64,000 bases of DNA from Streptomyces sp. DH37 (GTDB taxonomy: Bacteria; Actinomycetota; Actinomycetes; Streptomycetales; Streptomycetaceae). Shown here piece after piece: positions 41,066 to 51,300 of this stretch. The stretch is taken from contig NZ_JARVKV010000010.1 in the NCBI RefSeq assembly GCF_029813835.1, positions 1-64,000 on the forward strand, read 5' to 3'. A model generated the notes under the pieces. It ran no database searches. It saw only the letters and a list, made by a program, of their open reading frames with translations, and was not told the origin of the DNA. Position 1 is the stretch's first letter, and every line of letters begins with the position of its first letter. The position numbers were made by a program, and so were the translations under genes.

Positions 41066-43762
41066 TCAGAGCGCCTGCTTGCGCGTCAGATGGGTGAAGG
41101 ACAGCCAGCCGGGCAGGACCGGGAGCCAGAAGGTCATCAGCCGGAAGAGCAGGACCGCCGGGGTGGCGATCTCCTTGGGCAGCCCGAACGCGATCAGGCC
41201 CGCGATCAGCGCCGCCTCCACCGCGCCCAGACCGCCCGGGGTGGGCGCCGCGGAGCCCAGCGCGTTGCCCGCCAGGAAGACGACCGCGATGCTCGCGTAG
41301 CTGAGCTCGCCGCCGAAGGCGCGGACCGAGGCGTCCAGGCACATCACGAACGACACCGTCAGCAGCAGCATGCCGCCGATGCCGCTGAGCAGCTTCTGCG
41401 GGCGCTGGACGACGTCCAGCATCCGCGGGACGACGCCCGCGAACAGCGCCCGCACCCGCTCCACCACGAACTTCCGCAGCGCCGGGATCGCCGTCACGAT
41501 CAGGGACAGCACCGCCGCCGTCAGCAGCCCGGCGATGACCGTGCGGGACGGGGAGAGGGTCGGGGTGTGCTCGGTGCCCGTCAGATAGCCGAAGACCAGC
41601 AGCAGCACGATGTGGCTGCCCAGGCCGAAGAGCTGGGACGCGCCGACGCTGGCGACCGCGTGGCCGGGCCGGACCCCGGCCCGCTGCAGGAAGCGGGTGT
41701 TGAGCGCGACGCCGCCGACCGCCGCGGGCGCCACCAGCTTGACGAAGGAGCCCGCCACCTGGGCGACCACCGTCCGCAGGAAGGGGACCTTCTCGGGCAC
41801 GAAGCCGAGCAGGCTCATCGCCGCGGCGACGTACGTCAGGGCGGAGAACAGCAGCGAGGCGGCCACCCAGCCCCAGTTCGCCCCGCCGATGACCTGCCGG
41901 AAGTCCACGTGGGTGAGCTGGGAGAGCAGGAAGTACGCGGCGAAGGCGCCCGCGATGAAGCTGACCAGCGTGCGCGGCCTGACGCGCTCCAGACGGGCGG
42001 GCTGTATCGGGGCCTGCGGGCGGACCAGCAGCACCTGCCGGCGGATCTGCGCGAGCAGGTCCTCCTCGCGCGCCTCCTCCAGGGCCTCCATGACGGCCTG
42101 CTTCTCGGCGTGCTTCTCCGCCCGGATCGACCTGCGGTCGCCGGCGGGCGCGTGCCCCTGGGCGTGGTGCAGCTCGCGGCTGTGGCGGGACGCCTCGATG
42201 GCCGCCTCCCGCTCGCGCTGCGCCCGCTCCTTGGCCAGCCTGCGCAGGGTGGCGCGGGTGCCGCGGCTGAGCGCGATCGGCTGGAGCAGCGGGAGGCTGT
42301 CGGCCACCGCGTCCGGGCCGAGCACCGCGACCGCCGCCGCGACCGCCCGCTCGGCGCCGACGCGCAGGCCGAAGGTGGTCAGCAGCTGCGCGACGTCCAT
42401 CCGCAGCACCAGGTCGCCGGCCGCGATCTCGCCGCCGCTGAGGTCGGTGAGGAACACCTTGCCGGAATCGTCCACCAGCAGCGCGTCGTCCTCCAGCCGC
42501 CGGTGGGCGATCCGCCGCGACTGGAGCGCCCGCACCTGCCGCCAGACCGCGCGCATCAGCTCGTCGGTGATCTCCCCGTCCGGCAGGGCGCCCAGGCTGT
42601 GCCCGTCGACGTGCTCGTAGACGAGCATGACGGCGTCGGGGCCCAGCTCGGAGGTGGCGATCAGCCGGGGGGCGTTGGCCCCGGCGGCGATGGCCGCGTA
42701 CGCCAGCAGGGCCTCCTGCTCCAGGGCCTGGCGCAGCGACTGCAGGCTGCGGCGCTGGGTGATGCCGCGCAGCGCCAGGCGGCGCCAGGCGCGGTAGAAG
42801 TACCCGTGCGCCTGCTGCTCGCGGTCCACCACGGTGACGTCGAGCGGCGGGCCCTCCTCCAGGGTGACCAGGTAGCGGCGGCCCCGGTCGCTCTGCTCGT
42901 GCCGCTCGGCCTCCGCGGAGTCCTCGCGCAGCGCCCGGACCGGCTTGAAGCCGACGCGCCGGAGCCCGGCCAGCAGGTTCTGGCCGGTGGGGCGGACGTT
43001 GGGGGAGCCGACCGCGTAGAGCGTGCCGTAGGCGACGGTCCAGCCGATCAGCACGGTGACCAGGATCGAGAACGGCGTGGTGTAGCCGCCGACCAGCACC
43101 GCGAAGGCGTCCAGCAGCAGCACCACCCACAGCAGCACGCGCCAGCGGGGGCGGCGGGCCATGCCGACGGCCGTCATGTAGGCGATGACGGGGGCCAGGT
43201 AGCCGTGCACCGGGTCGGTGAGGCCGCCCTCGGGCGCCGGGCTGGTCAGGGCGTTCTGGACGGAGGCCGGGGCCTGCTCGGCGACCCACAGGTCGGTGGC
43301 GAGCGAGACGCCGTGCGCCAGGACGGCGGCGAGCACGCCGTCGGCGATCCGCAGCCCGTCCCGTTTGATCAGCCGCTCCAGGGCGAAGGCCACCGGCACG
43401 ATCAGCACGGCGACGCTGGAGGCGAAGCCGGCGAAGCTGATCAGCAGGGGCGGCGCCTGGCCCGCGCCCTTGTCGATGTCCTGCTCCAGGCCGGCGGTGG
43501 TGCCGTGGGCGAAGGCCGCGAGGACCAGGACGACGGCGATGCCGAGGACCCCGAGCAGCAGCCGCATCAGGTCGGAGGGGCGGTGCACCCGGGCGGGGAG
43601 GATCGGCTCGTCGCCCTCGAGGTGGTCCGGGCCCGTCGCGTCCCGTCCCCCGGAGCCGCCTCCGTCGGGGCCGCCGGTGTGCGGCGAGGGGGGAGCGGAA
43701 CGGGGCTCCTCCCGCGGAGGGGTCCCGCCCTGCTCTTCGGCCTCTTCTTGCTCTCGTATCAC
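41066..43762 (-). CDS. Flippase-like membrane protein with an internal kinase-like domain
   Basis: The 898-residue protein has an acidic Pro-rich N-terminus and five or so membrane helices (about 60-250). A cytoplasmic protein-kinase-like domain (about 280-560) and a C-terminal LPG-synthase-TM/YbhN-type flippase domain with about eight helices (about 590-890, with GSFVKLVAPAAVGGVALNTRFL and GNALGSAAPTPGGLGAVEAALIAG) follow. In the kinase-like part the catalytic loop reads HRRLEDDALLVDD instead of HRDxxxxN, and DFG is DLS, so it is probably a pseudokinase. Lipid or lipid-linked sugar movement is inferred. The GTG start is at 43762. Confidence 0.82.
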   Translation of the reverse strand: MIREQEEAEEQGGTPPREEPRSAPPSPHTGGPDGGGSGGRDATGPDHLEGDEPILPARVHRPSDLMRLLLGVLGIAVVLVLAAFAHGTTAGLEQDIDKGAGQAPPLLISFAGFASSVAVLIVPVAFALERLIKRDGLRIADGVLAAVLAHGVSLATDLWVAEQAPASVQNALTSPAPEGGLTDPVHGYLAPVIAYMTAVGMARRPRWRVLLWVVLLLDAFAVLVGGYTTPFSILVTVLIGWTVAYGTLYAVGSPNVRPTGQNLLAGLRRVGFKPVRALREDSAEAERHEQSDRGRRYLVTLEEGPPLDVTVVDREQQAHGYFYRAWRRLALRGITQRRSLQSLRQALEQEALLAYAAIAAGANAPRLIATSELGPDAVMLVYEHVDGHSLGALPDGEITDELMRAVWRQVRALQSRRIAHRRLEDDALLVDDSGKVFLTDLSGGEIAAGDLVLRMDVAQLLTTFGLRVGAERAVAAAVAVLGPDAVADSLPLLQPIALSRGTRATLRRLAKERAQREREAAIEASRHSRELHHAQGHAPAGDRRSIRAEKHAEKQAVMEALEEAREEDLLAQIRRQVLLVRPQAPIQPARLERVRPRTLVSFIAGAFAAYFLLSQLTHVDFRQVIGGANWGWVAASLLFSALTYVAAAMSLLGFVPEKVPFLRTVVAQVAGSFVKLVAPAAVGGVALNTRFLQRAGVRPGHAVASVGASQLFGLGSHIVLLLVFGYLTGTEHTPTLSPSRTVIAGLLTAAVLSLIVTAIPALRKFVVERVRALFAGVVPRMLDVVQRPQKLLSGIGGMLLLTVSFVMCLDASVRAFGGELSYASIAVVFLAGNALGSAAPTPGGLGAVEAALIAGLIAFGLPKEIATPAVLLFRLMTFWLPVLPGWLSFTHLTRKQAL

Positions 43763-43905
43763 CTGTCACCGCCGGGACGATGGTGGCACGAGGGGGCGGC
43801 GGGCCGGTGAGGGAGGTCGCATTTCTCCACGGAAAGCGGATTTTGTGCGTGTCGCGTCCGCCTTCGCGCGGGTGTCCGTGCGGAGCGCCGCCGCGGTGGG
43901 GCACC

Positions 43906-44376
43906 ATGGCCGCCATGACCGGGCCCGCCGGCGAGCTGCCGGAGTACGCGGAGAGGGTGCTGGCCGTGGTGGAGCGCATCCCGCCCGGCCGGGTGATGAC
44001 GTACGGCGACGTGGCCGAGTGGCTGGAGGAGGGGGGACCGCGGCAGGTGGGCCGGGTGATGTCCCTCTACGGCGGCGCGGTGCCCTGGTGGCGCGTGGTG
44101 CGGGCCGACGGGACGCCGCCGCCGTGCCACGAGGGGCGGGCGCTGGTCCACTACCGCGAGGAGGACACCCCGCTGCGCGGGGGCTCCGGCGCCGAGGCCG
44201 GCCCCGGCCCGGTCCGTATCGACATGCGCCGGGCCCGCTGGGACGGCGACGAGGGCGACGGCGGCGGGGACGGTGGCGGGAACGGCGGGGACGGCGGCGT
44301 GAACGACGGCGGGAACGGCGGGAACCGCGGAAACCGCGGAAACGAGGTCCGCGCACGGCCCGCCCGGCGCCCCTGA
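43906..44376 (+). CDS. Alkyltransferase-like protein (MGMT-fold, no catalytic cysteine)
   Basis: The protein (156 residues) has the MGMT DNA-binding domain: VLAVVERIPPGRVMTYGDVAEWL, RQVGRVMSLYGGAVPWWRVVRADG. The alkyl-acceptor Cys of PCHR in true MGMT is Trp in PWWR, which defines alkyltransferase-like proteins. These bind O6-alkylguanine and recruit nucleotide excision repair. The last 50 residues are a Gly/Asp/Asn/Arg low-complexity tail absent from most homologues. ATG 43906 or 43915 may be used. It matches Rv3204 and sits directly before adnA. Confidence 0.87.
   Translation: MAAMTGPAGELPEYAERVLAVVERIPPGRVMTYGDVAEWLEEGGPRQVGRVMSLYGGAVPWWRVVRADGTPPPCHEGRALVHYREEDTPLRGGSGAEAGPGPVRIDMRRARWDGDEGDGGGDGGGNGGDGGVNDGGNGGNRGNRGNEVRARPARRP
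44250..44346. repeat. Gly/Asp/Asn-coding low-complexity tract in the ATL gene
   Basis: Repeated GGCGGGGACGG and GGGAACCGCGG units encode a tail of GDGGGDGGGNGGDGG type. The copy pattern suggests slippage. Confidence 0.7.
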
Positions 44377-44549
44377 CGCCCTCGTCGCCCCTGGCATAGG
44401 ACTCCTCACACGTACCAGCTTCCGTCATGGCATCGCCGTACACGGGGTGCGCCGTCCGAACGGGGTACGGGCGCGACGCGATGCGCCACGGCTGCCGACT
44501 GGCGTACCGTCTGCACCATCCAGCACAGCGACCAGGACCGGCGATCCAC

Positions 44550-47500
44550 GTGAGTTCCTCCCACAAGTCCGATACGTACCGGTTGGTGCGTACCCCGCCC
44601 GGTCCGGCGAGCCTCCCTGCCTTGGACGCAGCCCAGCGCTCGGTGGTTGACCACAGGAGCGGACCGCTGCTCGTCCTGGCCGGCCCCGGCACCGGCAAGA
44701 CCACCACCCTGGTGGAGTCCGTCGCCGAGCGCGTGCGGCGCGGGGGCGACCCGGAGCGCATCCTCGTGCTGACCTTCGGCCGCAAGGCGGCGGTCGGGCT
44801 GCGGGACCGGATGGCGGCCCGCCTGCACGGGCCCGCCTCGCAGACTCCGCAGGTCACGACGTTCCACTCGTACTGCTACGCGCTGGTCCGCGCCCACCAG
44901 GACGCCGACCTGTTCGCCGAGCCGCTGCGGCTGCTGTCCGGCCCCGAGCAGGACCTGCGCATCCGCGAACTGCTGGCCGGCCAGGCGGAGCTGGAGGACA
45001 CCGGGCGGGAGCGGGCCCGGTGGCCCGACGAGCTGCGCGCCTGCCTGACCACCCGCGGCTTCGCCGACGAGCTGCGGGCCGTCCTCGCCCGCAGCCGGGA
45101 GCTGGGCCTGGGTCCGGACGCGCTGGACGCCTTCGCCCGCCGGGCCGGCCGCCCCGACTGGCGGGCCGCCGCCGCCTTCCTGGCCGAGTACCTCGACGTG
45201 CTGGACCTCCAGGGCGTGCTCGACTACGCCGAGCTGGTCCACCGCGCGGTGCTGCTCGCCGAGCGGGACGAGGTGGGGGCGGAGCTGGCCGCGCGGTACG
45301 ACGCGGTGTACGTCGACGAGTACCAGGACACCGACCCGGCGCAGGTGCGGCTGCTGCGCGCGCTGGCCGGGCAGGGCCGCACGCTGGTGGCCTTCGGCGA
45401 CCCCGACCAGTCGATCTACGCCTTCCGCGGCTCGGACGTCAACGGCATCCTCGACTTCCCCCGCGTCTTCCGGCGGCGCGACGGCTCCCCGGCCCCGGTC
45501 GAGGTGCTGCGCACCTGCCGCCGCTCCGCCTCGGTGGTGCTGGAGGCCACCCGCCGGCTCACCCGCCGCATGCCGCTCACCCGGCTCCCGGCCGGCGCCG
45601 TGCGGGCCCACCGCGAGCTGTCCGCCGCCCGGGAGGGCGGCCGGGTGGAGGTGTACACCTACCCCACCCCCGGCGCCGAACTGGACAACGTCGCCGACCT
45701 GCTGCGCCGCGCCCATCTGGAGGAGGGCGTCCCGTGGGGGGAGATGGCGGTGCTGGTGCGCGCCGGCCACCGCACGATCCCCTCGGTGCGGCGGGCGCTG
45801 ACGGCCGCCGGCGTCCCGGTGGAGATCGACGGCGACGACGTACCGCTGGGCCGGGAGCCGGCGGTGACGCCCCTGCTGACCGCGCTGCGCGTGGTGGCGC
45901 GGGCGGCCGCGGCGGACTCCGCCGGTGGGGCCGGGACGATCGGTGGCGGTGACGCTGGCGCTGACGGTGGTGCGGACACGGGCGCGGACGGTGGCGCGGA
46001 CGGGCCCTGGATCGACGTGGAGACCGCCCTCACCCTGCTGACCTCCCCGCTCGGCGGCCTGGACGGCGCGGACCTGCGCCGCCTGGGCCGGGCGCTGCGC
46101 GAGGAGGAGCGCGCCGCCGGCCGCGCCGTGCCCCGCCCCTCGGACGAACTGCTGGCCGAGGCGCTGTCCGAGCCCGAGCGGCTGGTCGCGCACGACCCGT
46201 CGTACGCGCGCGGCGCCCGCGAACTGGGCCTGCTGCTGCGCAAGACGCGCGAGGCGCTGGCCGGCGGCGCCACGGCCGAGGAGGCGCTGTGGCTGCTGTG
46301 GAACGCCGGCGACGGCCGGTGGCCCGAACGGTTGCGGCGCGCCACCCTGCGCGGCGGCGCCGCGGGCCGCAACGCCGACCGCGACCTGGACGCCGTCTGC
46401 GCGCTGTTCGCCGCCGCCGCCCGCGCCGAGGAGCGCGTCGGCGGGCGCGGCGCGCTCAACTTCCTGGAGGAGCTGGACGCCCAGGACATCGCCGGCGACA
46501 CCATCGCCCCCAGGGCGCTGCGCCCCGACGCCGTACGGCTGATGACCGCGCACCGCGCCAAGGGCCTGCAGTGGCGGCTGGTGGTCGTCGCCGGGGTGCA
46601 GGAGGGGCTCTGGCCCGACCTGCGGCGGCGCGGTTCGCTGCTGGAGCCCGACCGCATAGGCCGCGACGGGCTGGCCGAACCGCTCACCCCCGGCGCGATG
46701 CTGGCCGAGGAGCGCCGGCTGTTCTACGTGGCGGCCACCCGGGCCGCCGACCGCCTGGTCGTCACCGCCGTGCGCGCCGCCGCCGAGGACGGCGACCAGC
46801 CCTCCCGCTTCCTGACCGAGCTCGGCGTGGAGCCGAAGGACGTCACCGGCCGTCCGCGCCGTCCGCTGTCGGTGGCCGCCCTGGTGTCCGAACTGCGCGC
46901 CACCACCGTCGACCCCGGCGCCTCGCCCGCGCTGCGCGAGGCCGCCGCGCGGCGGCTGGCGCGGCTGGCCGCGCTGCGCGACGACGACGGCAACGCCCTC
47001 GTCCCCGCCGCGCACCCGCACCGCTGGTGGGGGCTGTACGAGCCGACCCGCTGCGAGGTGCCGCTGCGCGACCGCGACCAGCCGGTCACGCTGTCGGGCA
47101 GCGCGCTGCACCAACTCGCCACCGCCTGCTCGCTCCAGTGGTTCCTGGGCCGCGAGGTGAAGGCGGAACCGCCCGCCACCGCCGCCCAGGGGTTCGGCAA
47201 CGTGGTGCACGTCCTGGCCGACGAGGTCGCCTCCGGCGGCACCCCCGCCGACCTGTCCGTCCTGCTGGAGCGGCTGGACTCGGTGTGGGACTCGCTCGCC
47301 TTCGAGGCGCCCTGGAAGTCGCGGCAGGAGAGGGAGAACGCCCGCGCCGCCCTGGAGCGCTTCCTGCGCTGGCACGTGATGGAGCGGGACACCGGGCGCG
47401 AGACGGCCGCCACCGAGCACGGCTTCGACGTGACGCTGGACGCGGGCGGCCACCGGGTCCGCATCCGCGGCTCCATGGACCGCGTCGAGCGCGGACCGGA

Positions 47501-47906
47501 CGGCCGGGCGTACGTCGTCGACTTCAAGACCGGGAAGAACAAGCCGACCGCCGCCGAGGTCGAGCACCACCCCCAACTGGCCGTCTACCAGCTCGCGGTG
47601 CGCGAGGGCGCCCTCGACGGCGTCGAGGGCTTCGACGGGCGTCCGGAGCCGGGTGGCGCGGAACTGGTACAGCTCAGGATCGGCGCGCCGAGGAAGGAGG
47701 GCGGCGACGCGCTCCCGGCCGTGCAGCGGCAGCGGCCCCTGTCCTCCTACGACGGGAACGGGGAGTGGGTCGGCGAACTGCTGGCCGACGCGGCCGGACG
47801 CGTCCTGGACGAGCGGTTCACGCCCTCGCCCGGACGGCACTGCGGCACCTGCTCGTTCAGGGGGGCGTGCAGCGCCCGGCCGGAGGGGCGCCACATCGTG
47901 GAGTGA
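44550..47906 (+). CDS. adnA: AdnA-like helicase-nuclease subunit
   Basis: AdnA pairs with AdnB in the actinobacterial end-resection motor-nuclease. The 1118-residue protein has UvrD-type motor motifs: Walker A LAGPGTGKT (44-51), a DEYQDTDPAQ Walker B near 255, FGDPDQSIYAFRG near 285, and RLMTAHRAKGLQWRLVVV near 660. A C-terminal RecB-type nuclease has DFKTGKNK near 990. Four cysteines (about 860, 1097, 1100, 1106, in HCGTCSFRGAC) match an Fe-S nuclease. A Gly/Ala/Asp insert lies near 465-485. GTG 44550 fits homology. It corresponds to Rv3202c. Confidence 0.88.
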   Translation: MSSSHKSDTYRLVRTPPGPASLPALDAAQRSVVDHRSGPLLVLAGPGTGKTTTLVESVAERVRRGGDPERILVLTFGRKAAVGLRDRMAARLHGPASQTPQVTTFHSYCYALVRAHQDADLFAEPLRLLSGPEQDLRIRELLAGQAELEDTGRERARWPDELRACLTTRGFADELRAVLARSRELGLGPDALDAFARRAGRPDWRAAAAFLAEYLDVLDLQGVLDYAELVHRAVLLAERDEVGAELAARYDAVYVDEYQDTDPAQVRLLRALAGQGRTLVAFGDPDQSIYAFRGSDVNGILDFPRVFRRRDGSPAPVEVLRTCRRSASVVLEATRRLTRRMPLTRLPAGAVRAHRELSAAREGGRVEVYTYPTPGAELDNVADLLRRAHLEEGVPWGEMAVLVRAGHRTIPSVRRALTAAGVPVEIDGDDVPLGREPAVTPLLTALRVVARAAAADSAGGAGTIGGGDAGADGGADTGADGGADGPWIDVETALTLLTSPLGGLDGADLRRLGRALREEERAAGRAVPRPSDELLAEALSEPERLVAHDPSYARGARELGLLLRKTREALAGGATAEEALWLLWNAGDGRWPERLRRATLRGGAAGRNADRDLDAVCALFAAAARAEERVGGRGALNFLEELDAQDIAGDTIAPRALRPDAVRLMTAHRAKGLQWRLVVVAGVQEGLWPDLRRRGSLLEPDRIGRDGLAEPLTPGAMLAEERRLFYVAATRAADRLVVTAVRAAAEDGDQPSRFLTELGVEPKDVTGRPRRPLSVAALVSELRATTVDPGASPALREAAARRLARLAALRDDDGNALVPAAHPHRWWGLYEPTRCEVPLRDRDQPVTLSGSALHQLATACSLQWFLGREVKAEPPATAAQGFGNVVHVLADEVASGGTPADLSVLLERLDSVWDSLAFEAPWKSRQERENARAALERFLRWHVMERDTGRETAATEHGFDVTLDAGGHRVRIRGSMDRVERGPDGRAYVVDFKTGKNKPTAAEVEHHPQLAVYQLAVREGALDGVEGFDGRPEPGGAELVQLRIGAPRKEGGDALPAVQRQRPLSSYDGNGEWVGELLADAAGRVLDERFTPSPGRHCGTCSFRGACSARPEGRHIVE

Positions 47907-48310
47907 GAACCGGTCCGGAGCGGTCCGGTCCCGTGCCCCGGCGGCACGGCGCGAACGAACGGTACCGGCAACCCGGTTGTGCGGAGGGGCGTCCCGGCGG
48001 CGGTCTGCGCCCCGACCGCGGGGCCGGCGGGCCGCTACGCCGGGGAGACCGCCGCCGGTTGCGTTGCCGGCGACGACGCCGAGCCCCGCGTCCCGCGGGT
48101 GGAGGGGGAGGGCGGTGACGGGCCCGGTGTGACGGACTTCACCGGGTTCGCCGGTTCCACCGATTTCACCGGCTTCGGCGAGAAGGCCGGGGCGGGGAAC
48201 CGGAGCCGGCCGAGGCCGCCGACACGGGGGAACCGGGTCGACCGGGCTCCCCGCGGGGCTGATCGGCGCGGTCGCCGGCGGTCCGCGGACCCCCGGGCGC
48301 GCCGCGTGCC

Positions 48311-48358
48311 GCGCTCCCCGCCGGCGACCGCGCCGCCGCGGCTGTCGGCGGGGAGCGC
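48311..48358. terminator. Hairpin immediately before the adnB promoter
   Basis: A perfect 13-base stem (48311-48323 with 48346-48358) with a 22-base loop ends one base before the TAGCGT box. It may stop adnA read-through or act in regulation. Confidence 0.45.
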
Positions 48359-48364
48359 TAGCGT
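48359..48364 (+). promoter_or_regulatory. Candidate -10 box for a leaderless adnB transcript
   Basis: TAGCGT lies exactly seven bases before the GTG at 48372, which lacks a clear Shine-Dalgarno sequence. Confidence 0.45.
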
Positions 48365-48371
48365 CTTGCGG

Positions 48372-51300
48372 GTGCCCGCACAGCTCACCGACCCCGACGA
48401 CCTCAGACGGCTCCTCGGCATCCCCTTCACCGCCGAGCAGATGGAGTGCATCACCGCGCCGCCCGCACCGCAGGTCATCGTGGCCGGAGCCGGCTCGGGC
48501 AAGACGACGGTGATGGCCGCCCGGGTGGTCTGGCTGGTGGGCACCGGGCAGGTCGCGCCCGAGCGGGTGCTGGGACTGACCTTCACCAACAAGGCCGCGG
48601 GCGAGCTGACCGACCGCGTGCGCAAGGCCCTGACGAAGGCCGGGGTGCTGGACCCCGACCCCGCCGACCCCGACCACGCGCCGGGCGAGCCGCGGATCTC
48701 CACGTACCACGCCTTCGCCGGACAGCTGCTGGGCGAGCACGGCCTGCGACTGGGCATCGAGCCGTCCGCCCGGCTGCTGGCCGACGCCACCCGCTACCAG
48801 CTCGCCGCCTCGGTGCTGCGCGCCGCGCCCGGCCCCTTCACCGCGCTGACCAAGTCCGTCAGCGAGCTGGTGCGCGACCTCCTCGCGCTCGACGGCGAGC
48901 TGTCCGAGCACCTGGTGGAGCCGGAGCGGCTGCGCGCGTACGACCGCGCGCTGCTCGACCTGCTGGAGAGCGGCGCGGTGAAGCTCACCAACGCCGCCCT
49001 GCGGAAGGTGCCCGAGACCGTGCGGGGCCGCCTGGAGCTGCTGGGGCTCGTCGAGGAGTACCGCAGGCGCAAGCGCGAGCGCGAACTGCTGGACTTCGGC
49101 GACCAGATGGCCCTCTCGGCGAGGCTGGCGCGCGACGTGCCCGAGGTCGGGCGGATCCTGCGCGAGGAGTACGCCGTGGTGCTGCTGGACGAGTACCAGG
49201 ACACCTCCGTCGCCCAACGCGTCCTGCTGGCGGGCCTGTTCGGAGGGGGCACCGGGCACGCGGTCACCGCCGTCGGCGACCCCTGCCAGGCCATCTACGG
49301 CTGGCGCGGGGCGTCCGTGGCCAACCTCGACGACTTCCCCGAGCACTTCCCCCGCGCCGACGGCGCCCCCGCCCGCCGCCACGCCCTGAGCGAGAACCGC
49401 CGCAGCGGCGGACGGCTGCTGGACCTGGCCAACACCCTGGCCGCGCCGCTGCGCGCCCGCCACGCCGGCGTCGAGGCGCTGCGGCCCGCCCCCGGCGCCG
49501 AGCGCGACGGCCTGGTGCGCTGCGCGCTGCTGCGCACCCACGCCGAGGAGATCGCGTGGCTGGCCGACTCCATCGCCCACCTGGTCGGCACCGGCACGCC
49601 GCCCGGCGAGATCGCCGTGCTGTGCCGGACCGCCGGCGACTTCGCCGAGATCCAGGGCGCGCTGGTGGCCCGCGAGGTGCCGGTGGAGGTCGTCGGCCTG
49701 TCGGGACTGCTGCACCTGCCGGAGATCGCCGACCTGGTCGCCATGTGCGAGGTCCTCCAGGACCCGACCGCCAACGCCTCCCTCGTCCGCCTGCTCACCG
49801 GTCCGCGCTGGCGCATCGGCCCCCGCGACCTGGCCCTGCTGGGCCGCCGCGCCCGGCTGCTGGTGCCCGGCGGCCCGCGTGCGGAGGGCGGGGACGCCGA
49901 CGTCGGGGCGCGGCTGGCCGCGGCCGTGGAGGGCACCGACCCGGCCGAGGTGGTCTCGCTGGCCGACGCGCTCGACACCTTCCTGGGGACCAGCGGCCAC
50001 GACGACCCCCTGCCGTTCTCCGCCGAGGCCCGGGTGCGCTTCGCCCGGCTGGCCAAGGAGATCCGCGATCTGCGGGCCTCGCTGGCCGATCCGCTGATGG
50101 ACGTGCTGCACCGGGTGCTGTCCGCCACCGGCCTGGAGGTCGAGCTCTCCGCCTCCCCGCACGCGCTGGCCGCCCGCCGCCGGGAGACCCTCGGCACCTT
50201 CCTGGACATCGCCGCCGGCTTCGCCTCGCTGGACGGGCAGTCCACCCTGCTGGCCTTCCTGGGCTTCCTGCGCGCCGCCGCCGAGTACGAGAAGGGCCTG
50301 GACGGCTCGCTGCCCGGCGGCGAGAACACCGTCAAGGTGCTCACCGCGCACAAGTCCAAGGGCCTGGAGTGGGACGTGGTCGCCGTACCCGGGCTGGTGC
50401 GGAAGAACTTCCCCAGCGAGCAGGCCCGCGAGTCCTGGCTCGCCCAGCCGAAGGTGCTGCCGCCCGCGCTGCGCGGCGACGCGGCGACCCTGCCGGAGCT
50501 GGGGGGCTGGACGGCCGGGGACCGCAAGGCCTACGACGAGGCGGTCAGGGAGCACCAGTACACCGAGGAACTGCGGCTGGGCTACGTCACCTTCACCCGG
50601 CCCCGCTCCCTGCTGCTGGGCTCCGGCCACTGGTGGGGGCCGAGCCAGAAGACGCCGCGCGGTCCCTCGGCGTTCCTGGAGGCGCTGCGCGGGCACTGCG
50701 AGGCCGACCCCCGCCACGGCGAGGTCGAGCACTGGGCCGACGAGCCGGAGGAGGGCGAGGAGAACCCGGCGCTGGAGGAGCCGGCCGAGGAGCGCGCCTG
50801 GCCCCTGCCGCTGGACGAGGCGGCCTGGGCGCGCCGCCGCGCCGCCGCCGCGCGGGTCCTGGCCCATCTGGACGGACGGGCGGACGGTGGCGCCGACGGC
50901 GGGCCGGACGGCGGCGCCGACGGCGGGCCGGACGGCGGCGCCGACGGCGGGCCGGACGGACGCGGGGAGCGGGGCGGGCCCGATGGGGGGCCGCCGGCCC
51001 GGACGCTGCCCCGTCCCCGCACGGCGCCGCGGGAGGAGCCCGCGGCGCCGGAGCTGACCCCGGAGGAGGCGCGGGCCGTCGCCTCCTGGGACCGCGACCT
51101 GGACGCGCTCGCCGCCGAACTGCGCCGCGCGCGGTCGGGCGTACGGGAGGTTCCGCTGCCCCCCACCCTGTCCGCGACCCAGCTCGTGCGCCTGGCCGCC
51201 GACCCCGGGAGGTTCGCCGAGGAGCTGGCCCGGCCCATGCCGCAGCCGCCGCGCCCCGCCGCGGCCCGGCGCGGCACCCGCTTCCACGCCTGGGTGGAGT

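Larger units (their letters stand above)
47907..48371. other. 465-base gap between adnA and adnB
   Basis: Adjacent helicase-nuclease genes are usually close-packed, yet this gap has no supported gene. It holds short imperfect direct repeats (GACTTCACCGG / GATTTCACCGG at about 48136 and 48162), a strong hairpin at 48311-48358 and a TAGCGT -10-like box seven bases before adnB. It probably carries a separate adnB promoter. Confidence 0.5.

Noticed and set aside
47979..48371. Extension of adnB upstream to 47979
   Set aside because: Homology begins at the GTG at 48372, and the extra residues are low-complexity.
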